Positions 52,767 through 62,160 of a stretch of 64,000 nucleotides of DNA are shown in pieces; positions within the stretch are counted from its first letter, which is position 1, and each line of letters opens with the position of its first letter. The position numbers were made by a program, and so were the translations under genes. The stretch covers positions 124,001 to 188,000 of the forward strand of contig NZ_JAVFJK010000001.1 in NCBI RefSeq assembly GCF_030908215.1, in the 5' to 3' direction. Source of the DNA: Sinomonas sp. ASV486 (GTDB lineage Bacteria > Actinomycetota > Actinomycetes > Actinomycetales > Micrococcaceae). The notes beneath the pieces are model-generated. The model was not told the origin of the DNA and did no database searches. It saw only the letters and a list, made by a program, of their open reading frames with translations.

Positions 52767-54359
52767 TCAGCGCTCCTCGTTGATCGTGACGTTGCTCAGG
52801 GTCGCGTCCAGTTGGAGGACGAGGGCTGACCCCGGCCGGCCGGAGTTGTAGGTGGTGGTGTCGTGCCGGGAGAATCCCGCCGAGGTCTGGCCCTGTGTCT
52901 GGACCTTGGCCATGGTCGAGGAGGTCCTGACCTGCACGGGGATGTCCTTCGGGACCGTGATGACGACGTCGCTCATGGTGGTCTTGACCGGAATGACGGT
53001 CTCACTCGCGAGCGGGCCCGAAGCGTCCAGGGCGCTCAGGTCGAGCGTCCCCTTCTCCGCTGCGAGGTCGTAGCCGCCGGCGGCCTGCTGGAGGCTTGTC
53101 GGGGCGTAGCTGGACTGCCGGGACTGGAGGTTGGAGAACCGGTCGACGCTCTGGGTCGCGGCGCTGGCCACGAGGGCCACGATGGCGAACAGAGTGAGGA
53201 TGCCAGCCCGGCGACCGCGGAGGCCTGCCACGAGGATGCCGAGGCCGATCACGATGGCGACAACCGTCCAGACCGCGCTCGCCGCGAGGGTGATGGCTCC
53301 CGTGGCGACGAGAGCGCCGAGGGCGCCGGCCACGAGGGCCGCCATACCCAGCACCACGAGCAGGTAGGGGGCCGAGGCCCGGGGCCGCCGTGGAGGGCGG
53401 GGCGCTCGCGGGGGCCGCTGGTTGGCCGCGGGGGGAACGGGCGGAACGGATCCGCCGTAGTACGGGGGTGCCGCCGGTGCGCCGGCGTAGCCCGCGTCGC
53501 CCGTATCGCCGGCATAGCCGGTACTGCCGGCGTAGCCCGTATTGCCGGCATAGCCGGCGTAGCCGCTGTAGTCCGTCGAGTACGACGGCGGGGTGGTTGG
53601 CTTCGCGTAGTAGGGGTCACCGGCGGTGGGGACGCCGCCCGCGGACTCAGAACCCGCCGTCGGAGTCGCGTAAGGCGGCGTGCCCGCAGCGTGGGGGGCG
53701 GAGTACCGATACGGGCCGTATCCCGACCCCCGGTACCCGCTGCCGTATCCCGCGCGTCCCGCGCCCACGCGCATCGACCGCCGACGGCCGCCCCGCACAA
53801 TGGAGAAGATGCAGCAGGCCACGACGGCCACCCAGAAGAGGCCCCAGAAGGCGCCGCCGATTCCGCGCTCTCCGAACCAGAATCCGGCACGCGCACCGCC
53901 GAAGCCGAGGATCGTGACGATGAGGCCGCCGGTCATGCCGGCCGTCCAGCGCCCATGTGCGGCCTCCTGGACATGGATGCGGCCGTCCGGTTCGGGGAGA
54001 AGGAGCCACAGGAGGCCGTAGGCGAGCACCCCGATGCCGAGGAAGATCGCCGCGACGATGAAGAGGCCGCGGACGAGGACAGGATCCACGCCCCAGCGGT
54101 GGGCCAGGCCGCTCGCGACGCCGCCCATCCATCGGTCGCCGCCACGCGTGACGCCGAGGCCGCGGATCCAGCTGAAGAAGTCGTTGCCCCGGGGCGCGGG
54201 TTGGGCCCTACCGGGGCGCGGCGAGCCGGAATCTGGCGAGTCGGTGCGGGCCGAGCCCACGTGGGGGCTCTCGTCCCGGGTCGGCTCGCTGGTCGGGTGG
54301 GGCTCGTCGTCCTGAGGCTGGGGTGCTGGCTGACCGCCAGGGGTCTGTTCGCTGCTCAT
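52767..54359 (-). CDS. PspC-domain protein with LiaF-like C-terminus, copy B
   Basis: 530 aa from ATG 54359. The order is the same as copy A: disordered acidic head, PspC domain (RGGDRWMGGVASGLAHRWGVDPVLV and LLWLLLPEPDGRIHVQEAA), Gly/Tyr-rich linker with repeated YAGxTG units at ~residues 270-310, several helices and a LiaF-like end (VITVPKDIPVQVRTSSTMAK, GSALVLQLDATLSNVTI). It starts 124 bp from a divergent kinase-regulator pair with its own PspC domain, so all probably act together. Confidence 0.8.
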   Translation of the reverse strand: MSSEQTPGGQPAPQPQDDEPHPTSEPTRDESPHVGSARTDSPDSGSPRPGRAQPAPRGNDFFSWIRGLGVTRGGDRWMGGVASGLAHRWGVDPVLVRGLFIVAAIFLGIGVLAYGLLWLLLPEPDGRIHVQEAAHGRWTAGMTGGLIVTILGFGGARAGFWFGERGIGGAFWGLFWVAVVACCIFSIVRGGRRRSMRVGAGRAGYGSGYRGSGYGPYRYSAPHAAGTPPYATPTAGSESAGGVPTAGDPYYAKPTTPPSYSTDYSGYAGYAGNTGYAGSTGYAGDTGDAGYAGAPAAPPYYGGSVPPVPPAANQRPPRAPRPPRRPRASAPYLLVVLGMAALVAGALGALVATGAITLAASAVWTVVAIVIGLGILVAGLRGRRAGILTLFAIVALVASAATQSVDRFSNLQSRQSSYAPTSLQQAAGGYDLAAEKGTLDLSALDASGPLASETVIPVKTTMSDVVITVPKDIPVQVRTSSTMAKVQTQGQTSAGFSRHDTTTYNSGRPGSALVLQLDATLSNVTINEER

Positions 54360-54483
54360 GCATCCATCCTTCCGCCCGGCCTCGTGCGCACCCATCGGGG
54401 GACACCCTGAACAAACCCTGAAAGACCCCCGGGTTCGGCCTCGGAGCGACCCTGAGGCGGGGCATTGGTGCTTGGATGGAGGC

Positions 54484-55797
54484 ATGAACACCGCCATCGT
54501 CCGGCCGCCGCTCGTGCGGGGGGAGGACCGCGTGATCGCGGGCGTGTGCTCCGGCCTCGCCCGGCATCTGGGGCTCCGCACCGACGTCGTCCGATGGATC
54601 ATGGCGGCCGCGGCCCTCCTCGGCGGGGCGGGGATCGTCCTGTACGGGTGGCTGTGGATCATGGTGCCGACGGCGGCCGAGGCGCAGAGGCGCCAGACCC
54701 GTCGTCCGGCGTCTCCGATCGCCCCGGCGGTGAGCGTCCCCGTCCACCTGCAGGGGGGCCCGCGGCCGCGGGCGCACATGCCGCGCTACGCGCGGGAGGT
54801 GCTGCTCGGCGTCGTGCTCCTCCTCGGTGCTGTGGCTCTGGGCGGTCCGCTCATCGGGATCGATGTGCCCCTCGACACGGTGGTTCCCGTTGCGGCGATC
54901 CTCGGCGGTGTGGCGCTCGCGTGGATGCAGCTCGACGAGGAGCGGCGCGAGAAGCTCGTCCGCGGGGCCGGTGGCGAGCGCTGGACCGGGTGGCTGCGGC
55001 TCGGCGCCGGCATCGTTCTTGTGGTGGCCGGAGTGACGCTCGCCGTGTCGGGGAGCCAGTGGAATGTGCTGGGCCTCGCACTGCTCGCCTCCTTCGCCGT
55101 CCTGGCCGGCGTCGCGCTGGTGCTGCTCCCGTGGGGACTCAAATTCTGGCGCGAGCTCGGCGCCGAGCGCGCGGCCCGCGTGCGCGAGGAGGAGCGGGCC
55201 GAGATCGCCGCACACCTTCACGATTCAGTCCTGCAGACCCTTGCGCTCATCCAGCGCCGTGCGGGCAGCGAGGCAGACGTCACCCGTCTGGCCCGCGCGC
55301 AGGAACGCGAGCTCCGTGAGTGGCTGTACCGGGATTCCCGCAGCGGTCAGGGGACCTTCGCGGACCGGATCGCCGAGCTCGCCGGCCAGGTCGAGGACCT
55401 CCACGGGGTGCCGATCGACGTCGTCACCGTGGGCGGGACCGAGCCCGGCGACGGCTCGCGGGCTGGCGGCCCGGAGCCGGGCAACGGGTCCGAGGGTGCC
55501 CGCGCCGCGGAGGCCCAGGACGCGCTGCTGCAGGCATCCCGCGAGGCGATGCTCAACGCCGTCCGCCATGGGGCAGGCCCGGTGTCCGTCTATGCAGAGT
55601 CCGGCAAGGACGCGACGGAGGTCTTCATCAAGGACCGCGGAACCGGTTTCGACCCTGACGCCGTCCCCGCGGACAGGCTCGGGGTCCGCGAGTCGATCGT
55701 GGGGCGCATGCGGCGCCACGGGGGCGAGGCGACGATCGTGAGCGGGCCTGATGGCACAGAGGTGCGGCTGCGGCTGCCCAGAACGGAGGAGTCATGA
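54484..55797 (+). CDS. PspC-fused sensor histidine kinase (LiaS/NarX-type)
   Basis: 437 aa from ATG 54484 with GGAGG 4 bases before. Residues ~12-75 are a PspC domain (GEDRVIAGVCSGLARHLGL; GAGIVLYGWLWIMVPTA). Three to four membrane helices follow, then a HisKA_3 dimerisation block EIAAHLHDSVLQTLALIQRR with phosphoacceptor H246, and a HATPase part with IKDRGTGFDPDAV. Fusing PspC to the kinase means envelope state could be read directly by it. Partner regulator follows with a 4-bp overlap. Confidence 0.87.
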   Translation: MNTAIVRPPLVRGEDRVIAGVCSGLARHLGLRTDVVRWIMAAAALLGGAGIVLYGWLWIMVPTAAEAQRRQTRRPASPIAPAVSVPVHLQGGPRPRAHMPRYAREVLLGVVLLLGAVALGGPLIGIDVPLDTVVPVAAILGGVALAWMQLDEERREKLVRGAGGERWTGWLRLGAGIVLVVAGVTLAVSGSQWNVLGLALLASFAVLAGVALVLLPWGLKFWRELGAERAARVREEERAEIAAHLHDSVLQTLALIQRRAGSEADVTRLARAQERELREWLYRDSRSGQGTFADRIAELAGQVEDLHGVPIDVVTVGGTEPGDGSRAGGPEPGNGSEGARAAEAQDALLQASREAMLNAVRHGAGPVSVYAESGKDATEVFIKDRGTGFDPDAVPADRLGVRESIVGRMRRHGGEATIVSGPDGTEVRLRLPRTEES

Positions 55798-56453
55798 GCC
55801 AGCCATCCGGCGTCGGGCCCGTGAGCGTGGTGATTGTGGACGACCACACGATCTTCCGCTCGGGTCTCAAGGCCGACCTCGACGAGCGCGTCCGGGTGGT
55901 CGGCGAGGCGGGGACGGTCGAGGGTGCCCTCGAGGCCATCGAGGAGCTCCGCCCGCAGGTGGTCCTGCTGGATGTCCACCTGCCCGGAGGCCTGGGCGGC
56001 GGCGGTCGGGAGGTCTTGACCCGCTGCGCCGCCCTGCTCTCCGAGGTCCGGTTCCTCGCGCTCAGCGTCTCAGATGCCGCCGAGGACGTCGTCTCCGTGA
56101 TCCGCGCAGGCGCCCGGGGCTACGTGACGAAGACGGCCTCCGGCCCCGAGATCACCGACGCCGTGCTGCGCGTGGCGGGGGGCGACGCCGTGTTCTCGCC
56201 CCGGCTCGCGGGTTTCGTCTTGGACGCTTTCGGCACCCAGTCCGTGGCCGACGACGAGCTCGACAAGCTCTCCGCGCGCGAGCTCGAGGTCATGCGCCTG
56301 ATCGCCCGAGGGTACTCGTACAAGGAGACCGCGAAGGAGCTCTTCATCTCCGTCAAGACGGTCGAGACCCACGTCTCGGCTGTGCTGCGCAAGCTCCAGC
56401 TCACCAATCGGCACGAGCTCTCGCGCTGGGCCGCCGACCGGCGCATCTGGTGA
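55794..56453 (+). CDS. NarL/LuxR-type response regulator (LiaR-like)
   Basis: 219 aa. Receiver: VVIVDDHTIFRSGLKADL, D60 in VVLLDVHLPGG, T/S in LALSVSD and K in RGYVTKTAS. The LuxR HTH is LSARELEVMRLIARGYSYKETAKEL with SVKTVETHVSAVLRKLQL. ATG overlaps the kinase stop. Likely targets are the divergent PspC genes at 50-54 kb, by analogy with Lia systems. Confidence 0.9.
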   Translation: MSQPSGVGPVSVVIVDDHTIFRSGLKADLDERVRVVGEAGTVEGALEAIEELRPQVVLLDVHLPGGLGGGGREVLTRCAALLSEVRFLALSVSDAAEDVVSVIRAGARGYVTKTASGPEITDAVLRVAGGDAVFSPRLAGFVLDAFGTQSVADDELDKLSARELEVMRLIARGYSYKETAKELFISVKTVETHVSAVLRKLQLTNRHELSRWAADRRIW

Positions 56454-56459
56454 TCCCCA

Positions 56460-56541
56460 GGAGTTGACTCCCGGAAGGTGAGTCCCAGGACGTGACTCCC
56501 AGATCTGCGGGCCACGCCCCGGGAGTCACCTGCGCGTCCGG
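56460..56541. repeat. GTGACTCCC repeat element between convergent genes
   Basis: Three 13-14-bp steps (GGAGTTGACTCCC, GGAAGGTGAGTCCC, AGGACGTGACTCCC at 56460-56500) are followed by the inverted GGGAGTCACC (56521-56530). The response regulator and the aminotransferase converge here, so it may terminate both. Confidence 0.7.
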
Positions 56542-56553
56542 GGACGGACGTGA

Positions 56554-57759
56554 CTACTTCGCGGCGCCCAGCAGCTCCTGGATGCGGCCCACGCCCTCGG
56601 CGAGATCAGCGTCGCCGAGAGCATACGAGAGCCGCACGTACCCGCTCGGACCGAACGCCTCGCCGGGGACGATCGCCACCTCGACCTTGTCGAGGATGAG
56701 TGCGGCGAGCTCGGCGGATGTGGCCGGGCGGATGCCGGCGATCTCCTTGCCGAGGATCCCGCGCACGTCGGGGTAGACGTAGAAGGCGCCCTTCGGGGTC
56801 GGGCAGTTGATGCCGTCGATCGCGGAGAGCATGCTGACCATCGTCTTGCGGCGCCGGTCGAAGGCGACCTTCATCTCCTCGACGGCGTCGAGCGGCCCGG
56901 ACACCGCCGCGAGGGCCGCCATCTGGGAGACGTTGGCCACGTTGCTCGTCGCGTGCGACTGGAGGTTCGTGGCGGCCTTGATGACGTCGGCCGGGCCGAT
57001 CATCCAACCCACGCGCCAGCCGGTCATCGCGTACGTCTTGGCGACGCCGTTGAGGATCACCACCTTGTCGCCGAGTTCGGGGGCGGCCGTCGCGATCGAG
57101 GTGAACGGCACGCCGTCGTACGTGAGGTGCTCGTAGATCTCGTCGGTGACCACCCACAGGCCCTTCGAGGCGGCCCACTGGCCGATCTCCTTGGTCTGCT
57201 CGGGGGAGTACACCGCGCCCGTCGGGTTCGAGGGCGAGACGAAGAGGAGGATCTTCGTGCGTTCGGTGAGGGCAGCCTCGAGCTGGTCGACAGTCACCAG
57301 GTAGCCCTGCTCTGGCCCGGCGAACACGTCGACGGGGACGCCGCCCGCGAGGCGGATCGCCTCCGGGTACGTGGTCCAGTACGGGGTCGGGAGGAGGACC
57401 TCGTCGCCCGGGTCGAGGAGTGTCGCGAACGTGTTGTAGACGGCCTGCTTGCCACCGTTGGTCACGAGCACCCGGGAGGCATCGGCCTCGTAGCCGGAAT
57501 CCCGCTTCGTCTTCGCGGCGATGGCCTGCTTGAGCTCGGGCAGGCCGCCCGCGGGCGAGTAGCGGTGGAAGCGCGGCTGGCGTGCTGCCTCGATCGCCGC
57601 CTCGACGATGTACCCGGGCGTCGGGAAGTCCGGCTCGCCGGCGCCGAAGCCGATCACCGGCCGGCCAGCGGCCTTGAGGGCCTTCGCCTTCGCGTCGACG
57701 GCCAGGGTGGCGGATTCTGCGATGGATCCGATGCGCTGGGAGACGCGTGCGGAGGTCAT
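56554..57759 (-). CDS. aspartate aminotransferase (class I PLP)
   Basis: 401 aa. PLP-binding motifs: [62 protein letters not shown] and the lysine loop [17 protein letters not shown] with K241. The subgroup with this GxP wording (AspC/AlaA-like type I) usually takes aspartate, but substrate choice (aspartate, alanine, aromatic) is uncertain. The ATG has TAAGGAT in front. It lies alone on the minus strand, 235 bp from tRNA-Trp. Confidence 0.85.
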   Translation of the reverse strand: MTSARVSQRIGSIAESATLAVDAKAKALKAAGRPVIGFGAGEPDFPTPGYIVEAAIEAARQPRFHRYSPAGGLPELKQAIAAKTKRDSGYEADASRVLVTNGGKQAVYNTFATLLDPGDEVLLPTPYWTTYPEAIRLAGGVPVDVFAGPEQGYLVTVDQLEAALTERTKILLFVSPSNPTGAVYSPEQTKEIGQWAASKGLWVVTDEIYEHLTYDGVPFTSIATAAPELGDKVVILNGVAKTYAMTGWRVGWMIGPADVIKAATNLQSHATSNVANVSQMAALAAVSGPLDAVEEMKVAFDRRRKTMVSMLSAIDGINCPTPKGAFYVYPDVRGILGKEIAGIRPATSAELAALILDKVEVAIVPGEAFGPSGYVRLSYALGDADLAEGVGRIQELLGAAK

Positions 57760-57994
57760 GGGGCGATCCTTAGGGTCGTGGGGCTGGTGGTACCCACTCT
57801 AGGCGGTCCATCCACGCCGCACGGGGTCCCGGCCGCAACGCGGTTCGACGTCGGTGAAGAATGTGCGTAAACTAGTTCCTCGGCGCCGGAAGCAGTGAGT
57901 GGCTGTGCCTGCCGGATCCGCGATGGCATGATGTCCTCGGATCCTTGGTAAGGTAGTCCACGGCTATTCCGCGTCTCAGGCGGTTTGCCGCCGA

Positions 57995-58067
57995 AGGGCA
58001 GTGGCGCAATTGGTAGCGCAGCGGTCTCCAAAACCGCAGGTTGCAGGTTCGAGTCCTGTCTGCCCTG
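57995..58067 (+). tRNA. tRNA-Trp (anticodon CCA)
   Basis: Acceptor AGGGCAG pairs with CTGCCCT (58060-58066). Anticodon arm GCGGT-CTCCAAA-ACCGC with anticodon CCA; T arm GCAGG-TTCGAGT-CCTGT (one G-T pair). The order tRNA-Trp, secE, nusG, rplK, rplA is classic in bacteria. A TAAGGT box at 57949-57954 is the probable -10. The 235 bp before it otherwise hold nothing recognisable. Confidence 0.96.
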
Positions 58068-58165
58068 CGCAGGAATCAGCCCGGATCGTTCCGGGTTCTT
58101 CCCGCACCCACAGAACGGATCCGGCGGGGAAGTCCTGCGGGCACAGCGAGTGAGCGAGGAATCGG

Positions 58166-58426
58166 TTGACCGAAACAGCTTCGAGCAGCTCGGGCCGCCC
58201 CAAGCAGGCCAGGAAGCTTGGCTTCTTCGGCCGGATCGCGCTCTTCGTCCGGCAGGTGATTGGCGAGCTTCGGAAGGTCGTCACGCCGACGCGTCAAGAG
58301 CTCGTGAACTACACGCTGGTGGTGCTGGCATTCGTCGTCGTGATGATGGTGGTCGTGTTCATCCTCGACTTCCTCTTCGGGATTGGCGTCGGCTGGGTCT
58401 TCGGCGGGTCGACCACCACCAAATAG
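58166..58426 (+). CDS. secE: preprotein translocase subunit SecE
   Basis: 86 aa from TTG 58166 with a GAGGA ribosome site. The typical short actinobacterial SecE: basic N-terminal part with QVIGELRKVVTPTRQEL (amphipathic anchor) and one membrane helix YTLVVLAFVVVMMVVVFILD. It clamps SecY in the Sec channel. nusG follows after 122 bp. Confidence 0.93.
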   Translation: MTETASSSSGRPKQARKLGFFGRIALFVRQVIGELRKVVTPTRQELVNYTLVVLAFVVVMMVVVFILDFLFGIGVGWVFGGSTTTK

Positions 58427-58548
58427 GCTTGGATCCGCAGACCAGGACCTGAGACCGGGAGACCGGAATCAGGGACGGTGTGCGGATGAGCCATTTAAGC
58501 CGCAACGGGTACAACGAGTCAGTCGTTACGAGGAAAGCAGGAGACTAA

Positions 58549-59511
58549 GTGTCTGAGCACGAGCTCGAGGATCGCGGGACCGAGCACGAGGAGGCGGCCT
58601 TCGAGCCTGCCTTCTCCGACGCCGCCGCTGCCCCCGCCGCGCCTGCCGTTTCCCATGACGCCGGTGCCCCAGCCGACGACGCTGACGCCGAGAACACGGA
58701 AGCGGACGCAGACGAGGACTCGTCCGCAGCGGATGAGACTGTCGAGCTGATCGATTCCGAAGAAGCCGGCTCGGAAACCGCTGATTTCGAGGCTGACGAG
58801 GCGGACGACGCCGCGGGCGAGCCTGCCGCTGTCGAGGCCGACGACGCTTCCGGCGAGCACGAGGCTGCCGAGGATGAGGACCCGGCCGAGGCCGCCGCGA
58901 AGGCTGCCGAGGAGTTCCGCGCCAAGCTCCGCCGCCAGCCGGGCGACTGGTTCGTGATCCACTCCTACGCGGGCTACGAGAACCGTGTGAAGGCCAACCT
59001 CGAGACCCGCATCCAGACGCTGGACATGGAAGACTACATCTTCGAGATCCAGGTCCCGATGGAGGAAGTCGTCGAGATCAAGAACGCCCAGCGCAAGATC
59101 GTCAACCGGGTCCGCATCCCCGGCTACGTGCTCGTGCGCATGGATCTGACGGACGCCTCGTGGGGCGCTGTCCGCCATACCCCGGGCGTCACGGGCTTCG
59201 TGGGCAACGCCCACAACCCGGTCCCGTTGACGCTCGACGAGGTCGTCTCGATGCTCGCCCCCGTGTTCGAGGCCGAGCAGGCCGCCGAGGCCAAGGCCGC
59301 CGGCAAGGCAGGCCTGAAGGCCCAGGCCGCACCGGTCGCCGTCGACTTCGAGGTCGGCGAGTCCGTCATCGTCAAGGAGGGCCCGTTCGAGACCCTCCCG
59401 GCCACGATCTCGGAGATCAAGCCTGAGTCGCAGACTCTCGTGGTGCTCGTCTCGATCTTCGAGCGCGAGACCCCTGTGACCCTCGCCTTCAATCAGGTCT
59501 CGAAGATCTGA
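58549..59511 (+). CDS. nusG: transcription termination/antitermination protein NusG
   Basis: 320 aa from GTG 58549. The NGN domain begins near residue 127 ([28 protein letters not shown]) and includes YILV-like [11 protein letters not shown] and [10 protein letters not shown]; the KOW domain near 265 has [20 protein letters not shown]. The first ~110 residues are an acidic Ala/Asp/Glu-rich extension that many Micrococcaceae NusG proteins carry. It links RNA polymerase to Rho or the ribosome. Confidence 0.94.
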   Translation: MSEHELEDRGTEHEEAAFEPAFSDAAAAPAAPAVSHDAGAPADDADAENTEADADEDSSAADETVELIDSEEAGSETADFEADEADDAAGEPAAVEADDASGEHEAAEDEDPAEAAAKAAEEFRAKLRRQPGDWFVIHSYAGYENRVKANLETRIQTLDMEDYIFEIQVPMEEVVEIKNAQRKIVNRVRIPGYVLVRMDLTDASWGAVRHTPGVTGFVGNAHNPVPLTLDEVVSMLAPVFEAEQAAEAKAAGKAGLKAQAAPVAVDFEVGESVIVKEGPFETLPATISEIKPESQTLVVLVSIFERETPVTLAFNQVSKI

Positions 59512-59537
59512 GCTCGGCCGGGGAACGCGCGACACAG

Positions 59538-59587
59538 TACAATTGAAGACTTCGCCCCGGAACCGGATGCCTTCCGGTCCCGGGGCG
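59538..59587 (+). promoter_or_regulatory. promoter and 5' leader hairpin of rplK-rplA
   Basis: TACAAT (59538-59543) is a good -10 without a clear -35. Ten bases on, CGCCCCGG (59553-59560) pairs with CCGGGGCG (59580-59587), continued by ACCGGA/TCCGGT inside. The structured leader could be an attenuator or an L1/L11 target; which one is open. Confidence 0.5.
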
Positions 59588-59669
59588 GCCGACTGCCGGG
59601 CCATGGCAGTCACCACCTGGGCGGCGCTCCTGCTGCTCCAGGACACGTAAGGAAGAAAAGGACCCTACA

Positions 59670-60101
59670 TTGGCTCCCAAGAAGAAGGTCACCGGCCTCA
59701 TCAAGCTGCAGATCCAGGCAGGCGCCGCCAACCCGGCCCCGCCGATCGGTCCTGCGCTCGGTCAGCACGGTGTCAACATCATGGAGTTCTGCAAGGCGTA
59801 CAACGCCGCGACGGAATCCCAGCGTGGCAACGTCATCCCCGTCGAGATCACGGTCTACGAGGATCGCTCCTTCACCTTCATCACGAAGACCCCGCCGGCC
59901 GCTGAGCTGATCAAGAAGGCTGCGGGCGTCCAGAAGGGCTCGGCCACGCCGCACACCGTCAAGGTCGCCAAGCTCACCGACTCGCAGGTCGAGGAGATCG
60001 CCAAGACCAAGCTCGAGGACCTCAACGCCAACGACGTCGAGGCCGCGAAGAAGATCATCGCGGGCACCGCCCGCAGTATGGGCATCACCGTCGAGGGCTG
60101 A
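59670..60101 (+). CDS. rplK: 50S ribosomal protein L11
   Basis: 143 aa from TTG 59670. Diagnostic block [20 protein letters not shown], then [14 protein letters not shown] and the C-terminal rRNA-binding domain ([26 protein letters not shown]). L11 organises the GTPase centre and is needed for stringent-response sensing and thiostrepton action. Ribosome site GGAAGAAAAGGA upstream. Confidence 0.97.
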
Positions 60102-60230
60102 GTCCCTCGAAGCGGGGTTCCGACCCCACTATCGGGCGGTCACCACACGGGACCGCCACTTGAAGAAGTACGTGGCAGGGCCGAGCGCGGCCCACAATGA
60201 CCACACCTGCACAAGGAGATCAAGAGCAGC

Positions 60231-60938
60231 ATGGCAAAGCGCAGCAAGGCATACGAGGCAGCGGCCGCGAAGATCGAGGCCGGGAAGTTCTACGCTCCCG
60301 CCGAGGGCGTGGCCCTCGCCAAGGAGATCAACCCGTCGAAGTCGGAGGCCACCGTCGAGGTCGCGTTCCGCCTCGGCGTCGACCCCCGCAAGGCGGACCA
60401 GATGGTCCGTGGCACGGTCAACCTCCCGCACGGCACGGGCAAGACCGCCCGCGTCGTCGTGTTCGCGACCGGCGACAAGGCCGCGGCCGCCGAGGCCGCC
60501 GGTGCAGACGTCGTCGGCTCCGATGACCTCATCGAGCGCATCCAGGGCGGGTGGACGGACTTCGACGCCGCCGTCGCCACCCCGGAGCTCATGGGCAAGG
60601 TCGGCCGCCTCGGCAAGATCCTCGGCCCCCGCAACCTCATGCCGAACCCCAAGACCGGCACGGTGACCCCGGACGTCGCGAAGGCCGTCACGGACATCAA
60701 GGGCGGCAAGATCGACTTCCGCGTCGACAAGCACTCGAACCTGCACTTCATCATCGGCCGGACCTCCTTCGACGCCCGCCAGCTGGCCGAGAACTACGCG
60801 GCCGCTCTCGAAGAGGTGCTTCGCCTCAAGCCCTCCGCTTCGAAGGGCCGCTACATCACGAAGGCGACCGTCGCGACGACGTTCGGCCCGGGCATCCCGG
60901 TTGACCCGAACGCTACCAAGGTCATCATCGAGGGCTGA
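60231..60938 (+). CDS. rplA: 50S ribosomal protein L1
   Basis: 235 aa. Full two-domain L1: [56 protein letters not shown] and [16 protein letters not shown], then the end [12 protein letters not shown]. It binds 23S rRNA at the L1 stalk and represses its own operon in many bacteria. The 129-bp gap to rplK contains two short hairpins (GGGGTTCCGACCCC and GGCGGTC..GACCGCC). Confidence 0.97.
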   Translation: MAKRSKAYEAAAAKIEAGKFYAPAEGVALAKEINPSKSEATVEVAFRLGVDPRKADQMVRGTVNLPHGTGKTARVVVFATGDKAAAAEAAGADVVGSDDLIERIQGGWTDFDAAVATPELMGKVGRLGKILGPRNLMPNPKTGTVTPDVAKAVTDIKGGKIDFRVDKHSNLHFIIGRTSFDARQLAENYAAALEEVLRLKPSASKGRYITKATVATTFGPGIPVDPNATKVIIEG

Positions 60939-60962
60939 TCCAGCCCCGAAGGCTGTACCGCT

Positions 60963-60997
60963 GAAGAGCCTCCTCCCCCTGCGGGAGGGGGCTCTTC
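60963..60997 (+). terminator. terminator of the rplK-rplA operon
   Basis: GAAGAGCCTCCTCCC pairs with GGGAGGGGGCTCTTC (one mismatched position) 25 bp after rplA, with a CCTGC loop. No T run follows. Confidence 0.85.
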
Positions 60998-61053
60998 TGC
61001 CGGCGGGCCCGCGTTCCACGGGCGCCCGCGGGTGTCGCACTAGACTTGCGCCC

Positions 61054-62160
61054 ATGAGCGCTGAGCACCGCGTTCAGCGGCTGCGCCTGCCCCCGAGCCT
61101 TGAGGGGCCGGAGGCCGCTGAGTTCATGGAGTTCTCGCAGCTCGCGGATGCCGTTCAGCGGCAGATCTGGGGGCACGAGGACCGCTGCTCCCCGCCTGAG
61201 TACCGCCTGCGGGTATGGCGGGATTCCGCCTACGACTCGTCTGCGCTGTTCTTTGTCTGCGAGGGCGGCCGCATGGTGGGCCGGGCGATCTGCCGGACCC
61301 CGCTCAAGGAGGACCTCAACCGGGCCACAGTGCACGTCGAGGTGCTCGACAAGGCCTCGGGACGGGGCATCGGCCGCCTCCTTGCCGCCACGGTGGCCGA
61401 GGAGGCCGCGCGCCGCGGCCGTACCCTTCTGGACACCTTCACCGAGCATCCTGTGGGCTCGGTGCACGCGGAGGGGCCGTCCGACGCCGTCGTGCCCTCG
61501 ACGGGCACCGGCACGCTCCCCGCCCGCGACCGATCCGTCCGCTTCGCGCGGGCGGCCGGCTTCTCGCTGAGCCAGGTGACCCGTTTCAGCGAGGTGGTGC
61601 TGCCCGAGGAGGGCTCGGAGCACGACGCCGTGTGGGCGGCACTCGAGGCGGCCGCGACCGCCAGGGCGGCGGCCGACTACGACCTCCTGCTCTGGCAGGG
61701 GGTCCCGCCAGAGCACCGGGGAGGCATGGCGGAGCTGTTCGCGCGCATGTCCGTCGATGCGCCCCAGGGCGAGGATGTCTACGAGCCCGCCGTCTGGGAC
61801 GCAGCGCGTGTCGCGGCCCTGGACGGCCTGCTCGCTGAGGGAGGGACCACGCCTCTGTACGCGGTGGCGCGGCACCGGGCGAGCGGTCAGCTTGCGGCCT
61901 ACACGGTCCTGTGGATCAGGCGCGGCAAGGAGGAGGTCGGGGATCAGGACGACACGCTCGTGCGGATCGGGCACCGCGGCCACTCCCTCGGGATGTGGAT
62001 CAAGCTCGCCAACCTCGCCCAGTACCGCGCGCGGTTCCCCAGTGCGCGCAAGGTCGTGACGTCCAACGCCGAGGAGAACGTGCACATGCTCGCAATCAAC
62101 GAGGCCCTCGGCTTCAGGCCGGCGGGGTACGACGGCGAGTGGTACCGGAGGCTTGCGTGA
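61054..62160 (+). CDS. double GNAT-fold acetyltransferase
   Basis: 368 aa. ATG 61054 is 7 bases after TAGACT (61041-61046), so leaderless. The first half has FVCEGGRMVGRAICRTP and VEVLDKASGRGIGRLLAATVAEEA (GNAT loop R-G-x-G-R). The second half ends TSNAEENVHMLAINEALGFRPAG, the usual closing element. Tandem GNATs of this type act on small amines or antibiotics; substrate unknown. It overlaps the next gene (GTGA). Confidence 0.78.
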   Translation: MSAEHRVQRLRLPPSLEGPEAAEFMEFSQLADAVQRQIWGHEDRCSPPEYRLRVWRDSAYDSSALFFVCEGGRMVGRAICRTPLKEDLNRATVHVEVLDKASGRGIGRLLAATVAEEAARRGRTLLDTFTEHPVGSVHAEGPSDAVVPSTGTGTLPARDRSVRFARAAGFSLSQVTRFSEVVLPEEGSEHDAVWAALEAAATARAAADYDLLLWQGVPPEHRGGMAELFARMSVDAPQGEDVYEPAVWDAARVAALDGLLAEGGTTPLYAVARHRASGQLAAYTVLWIRRGKEEVGDQDDTLVRIGHRGHSLGMWIKLANLAQYRARFPSARKVVTSNAEENVHMLAINEALGFRPAGYDGEWYRRLA

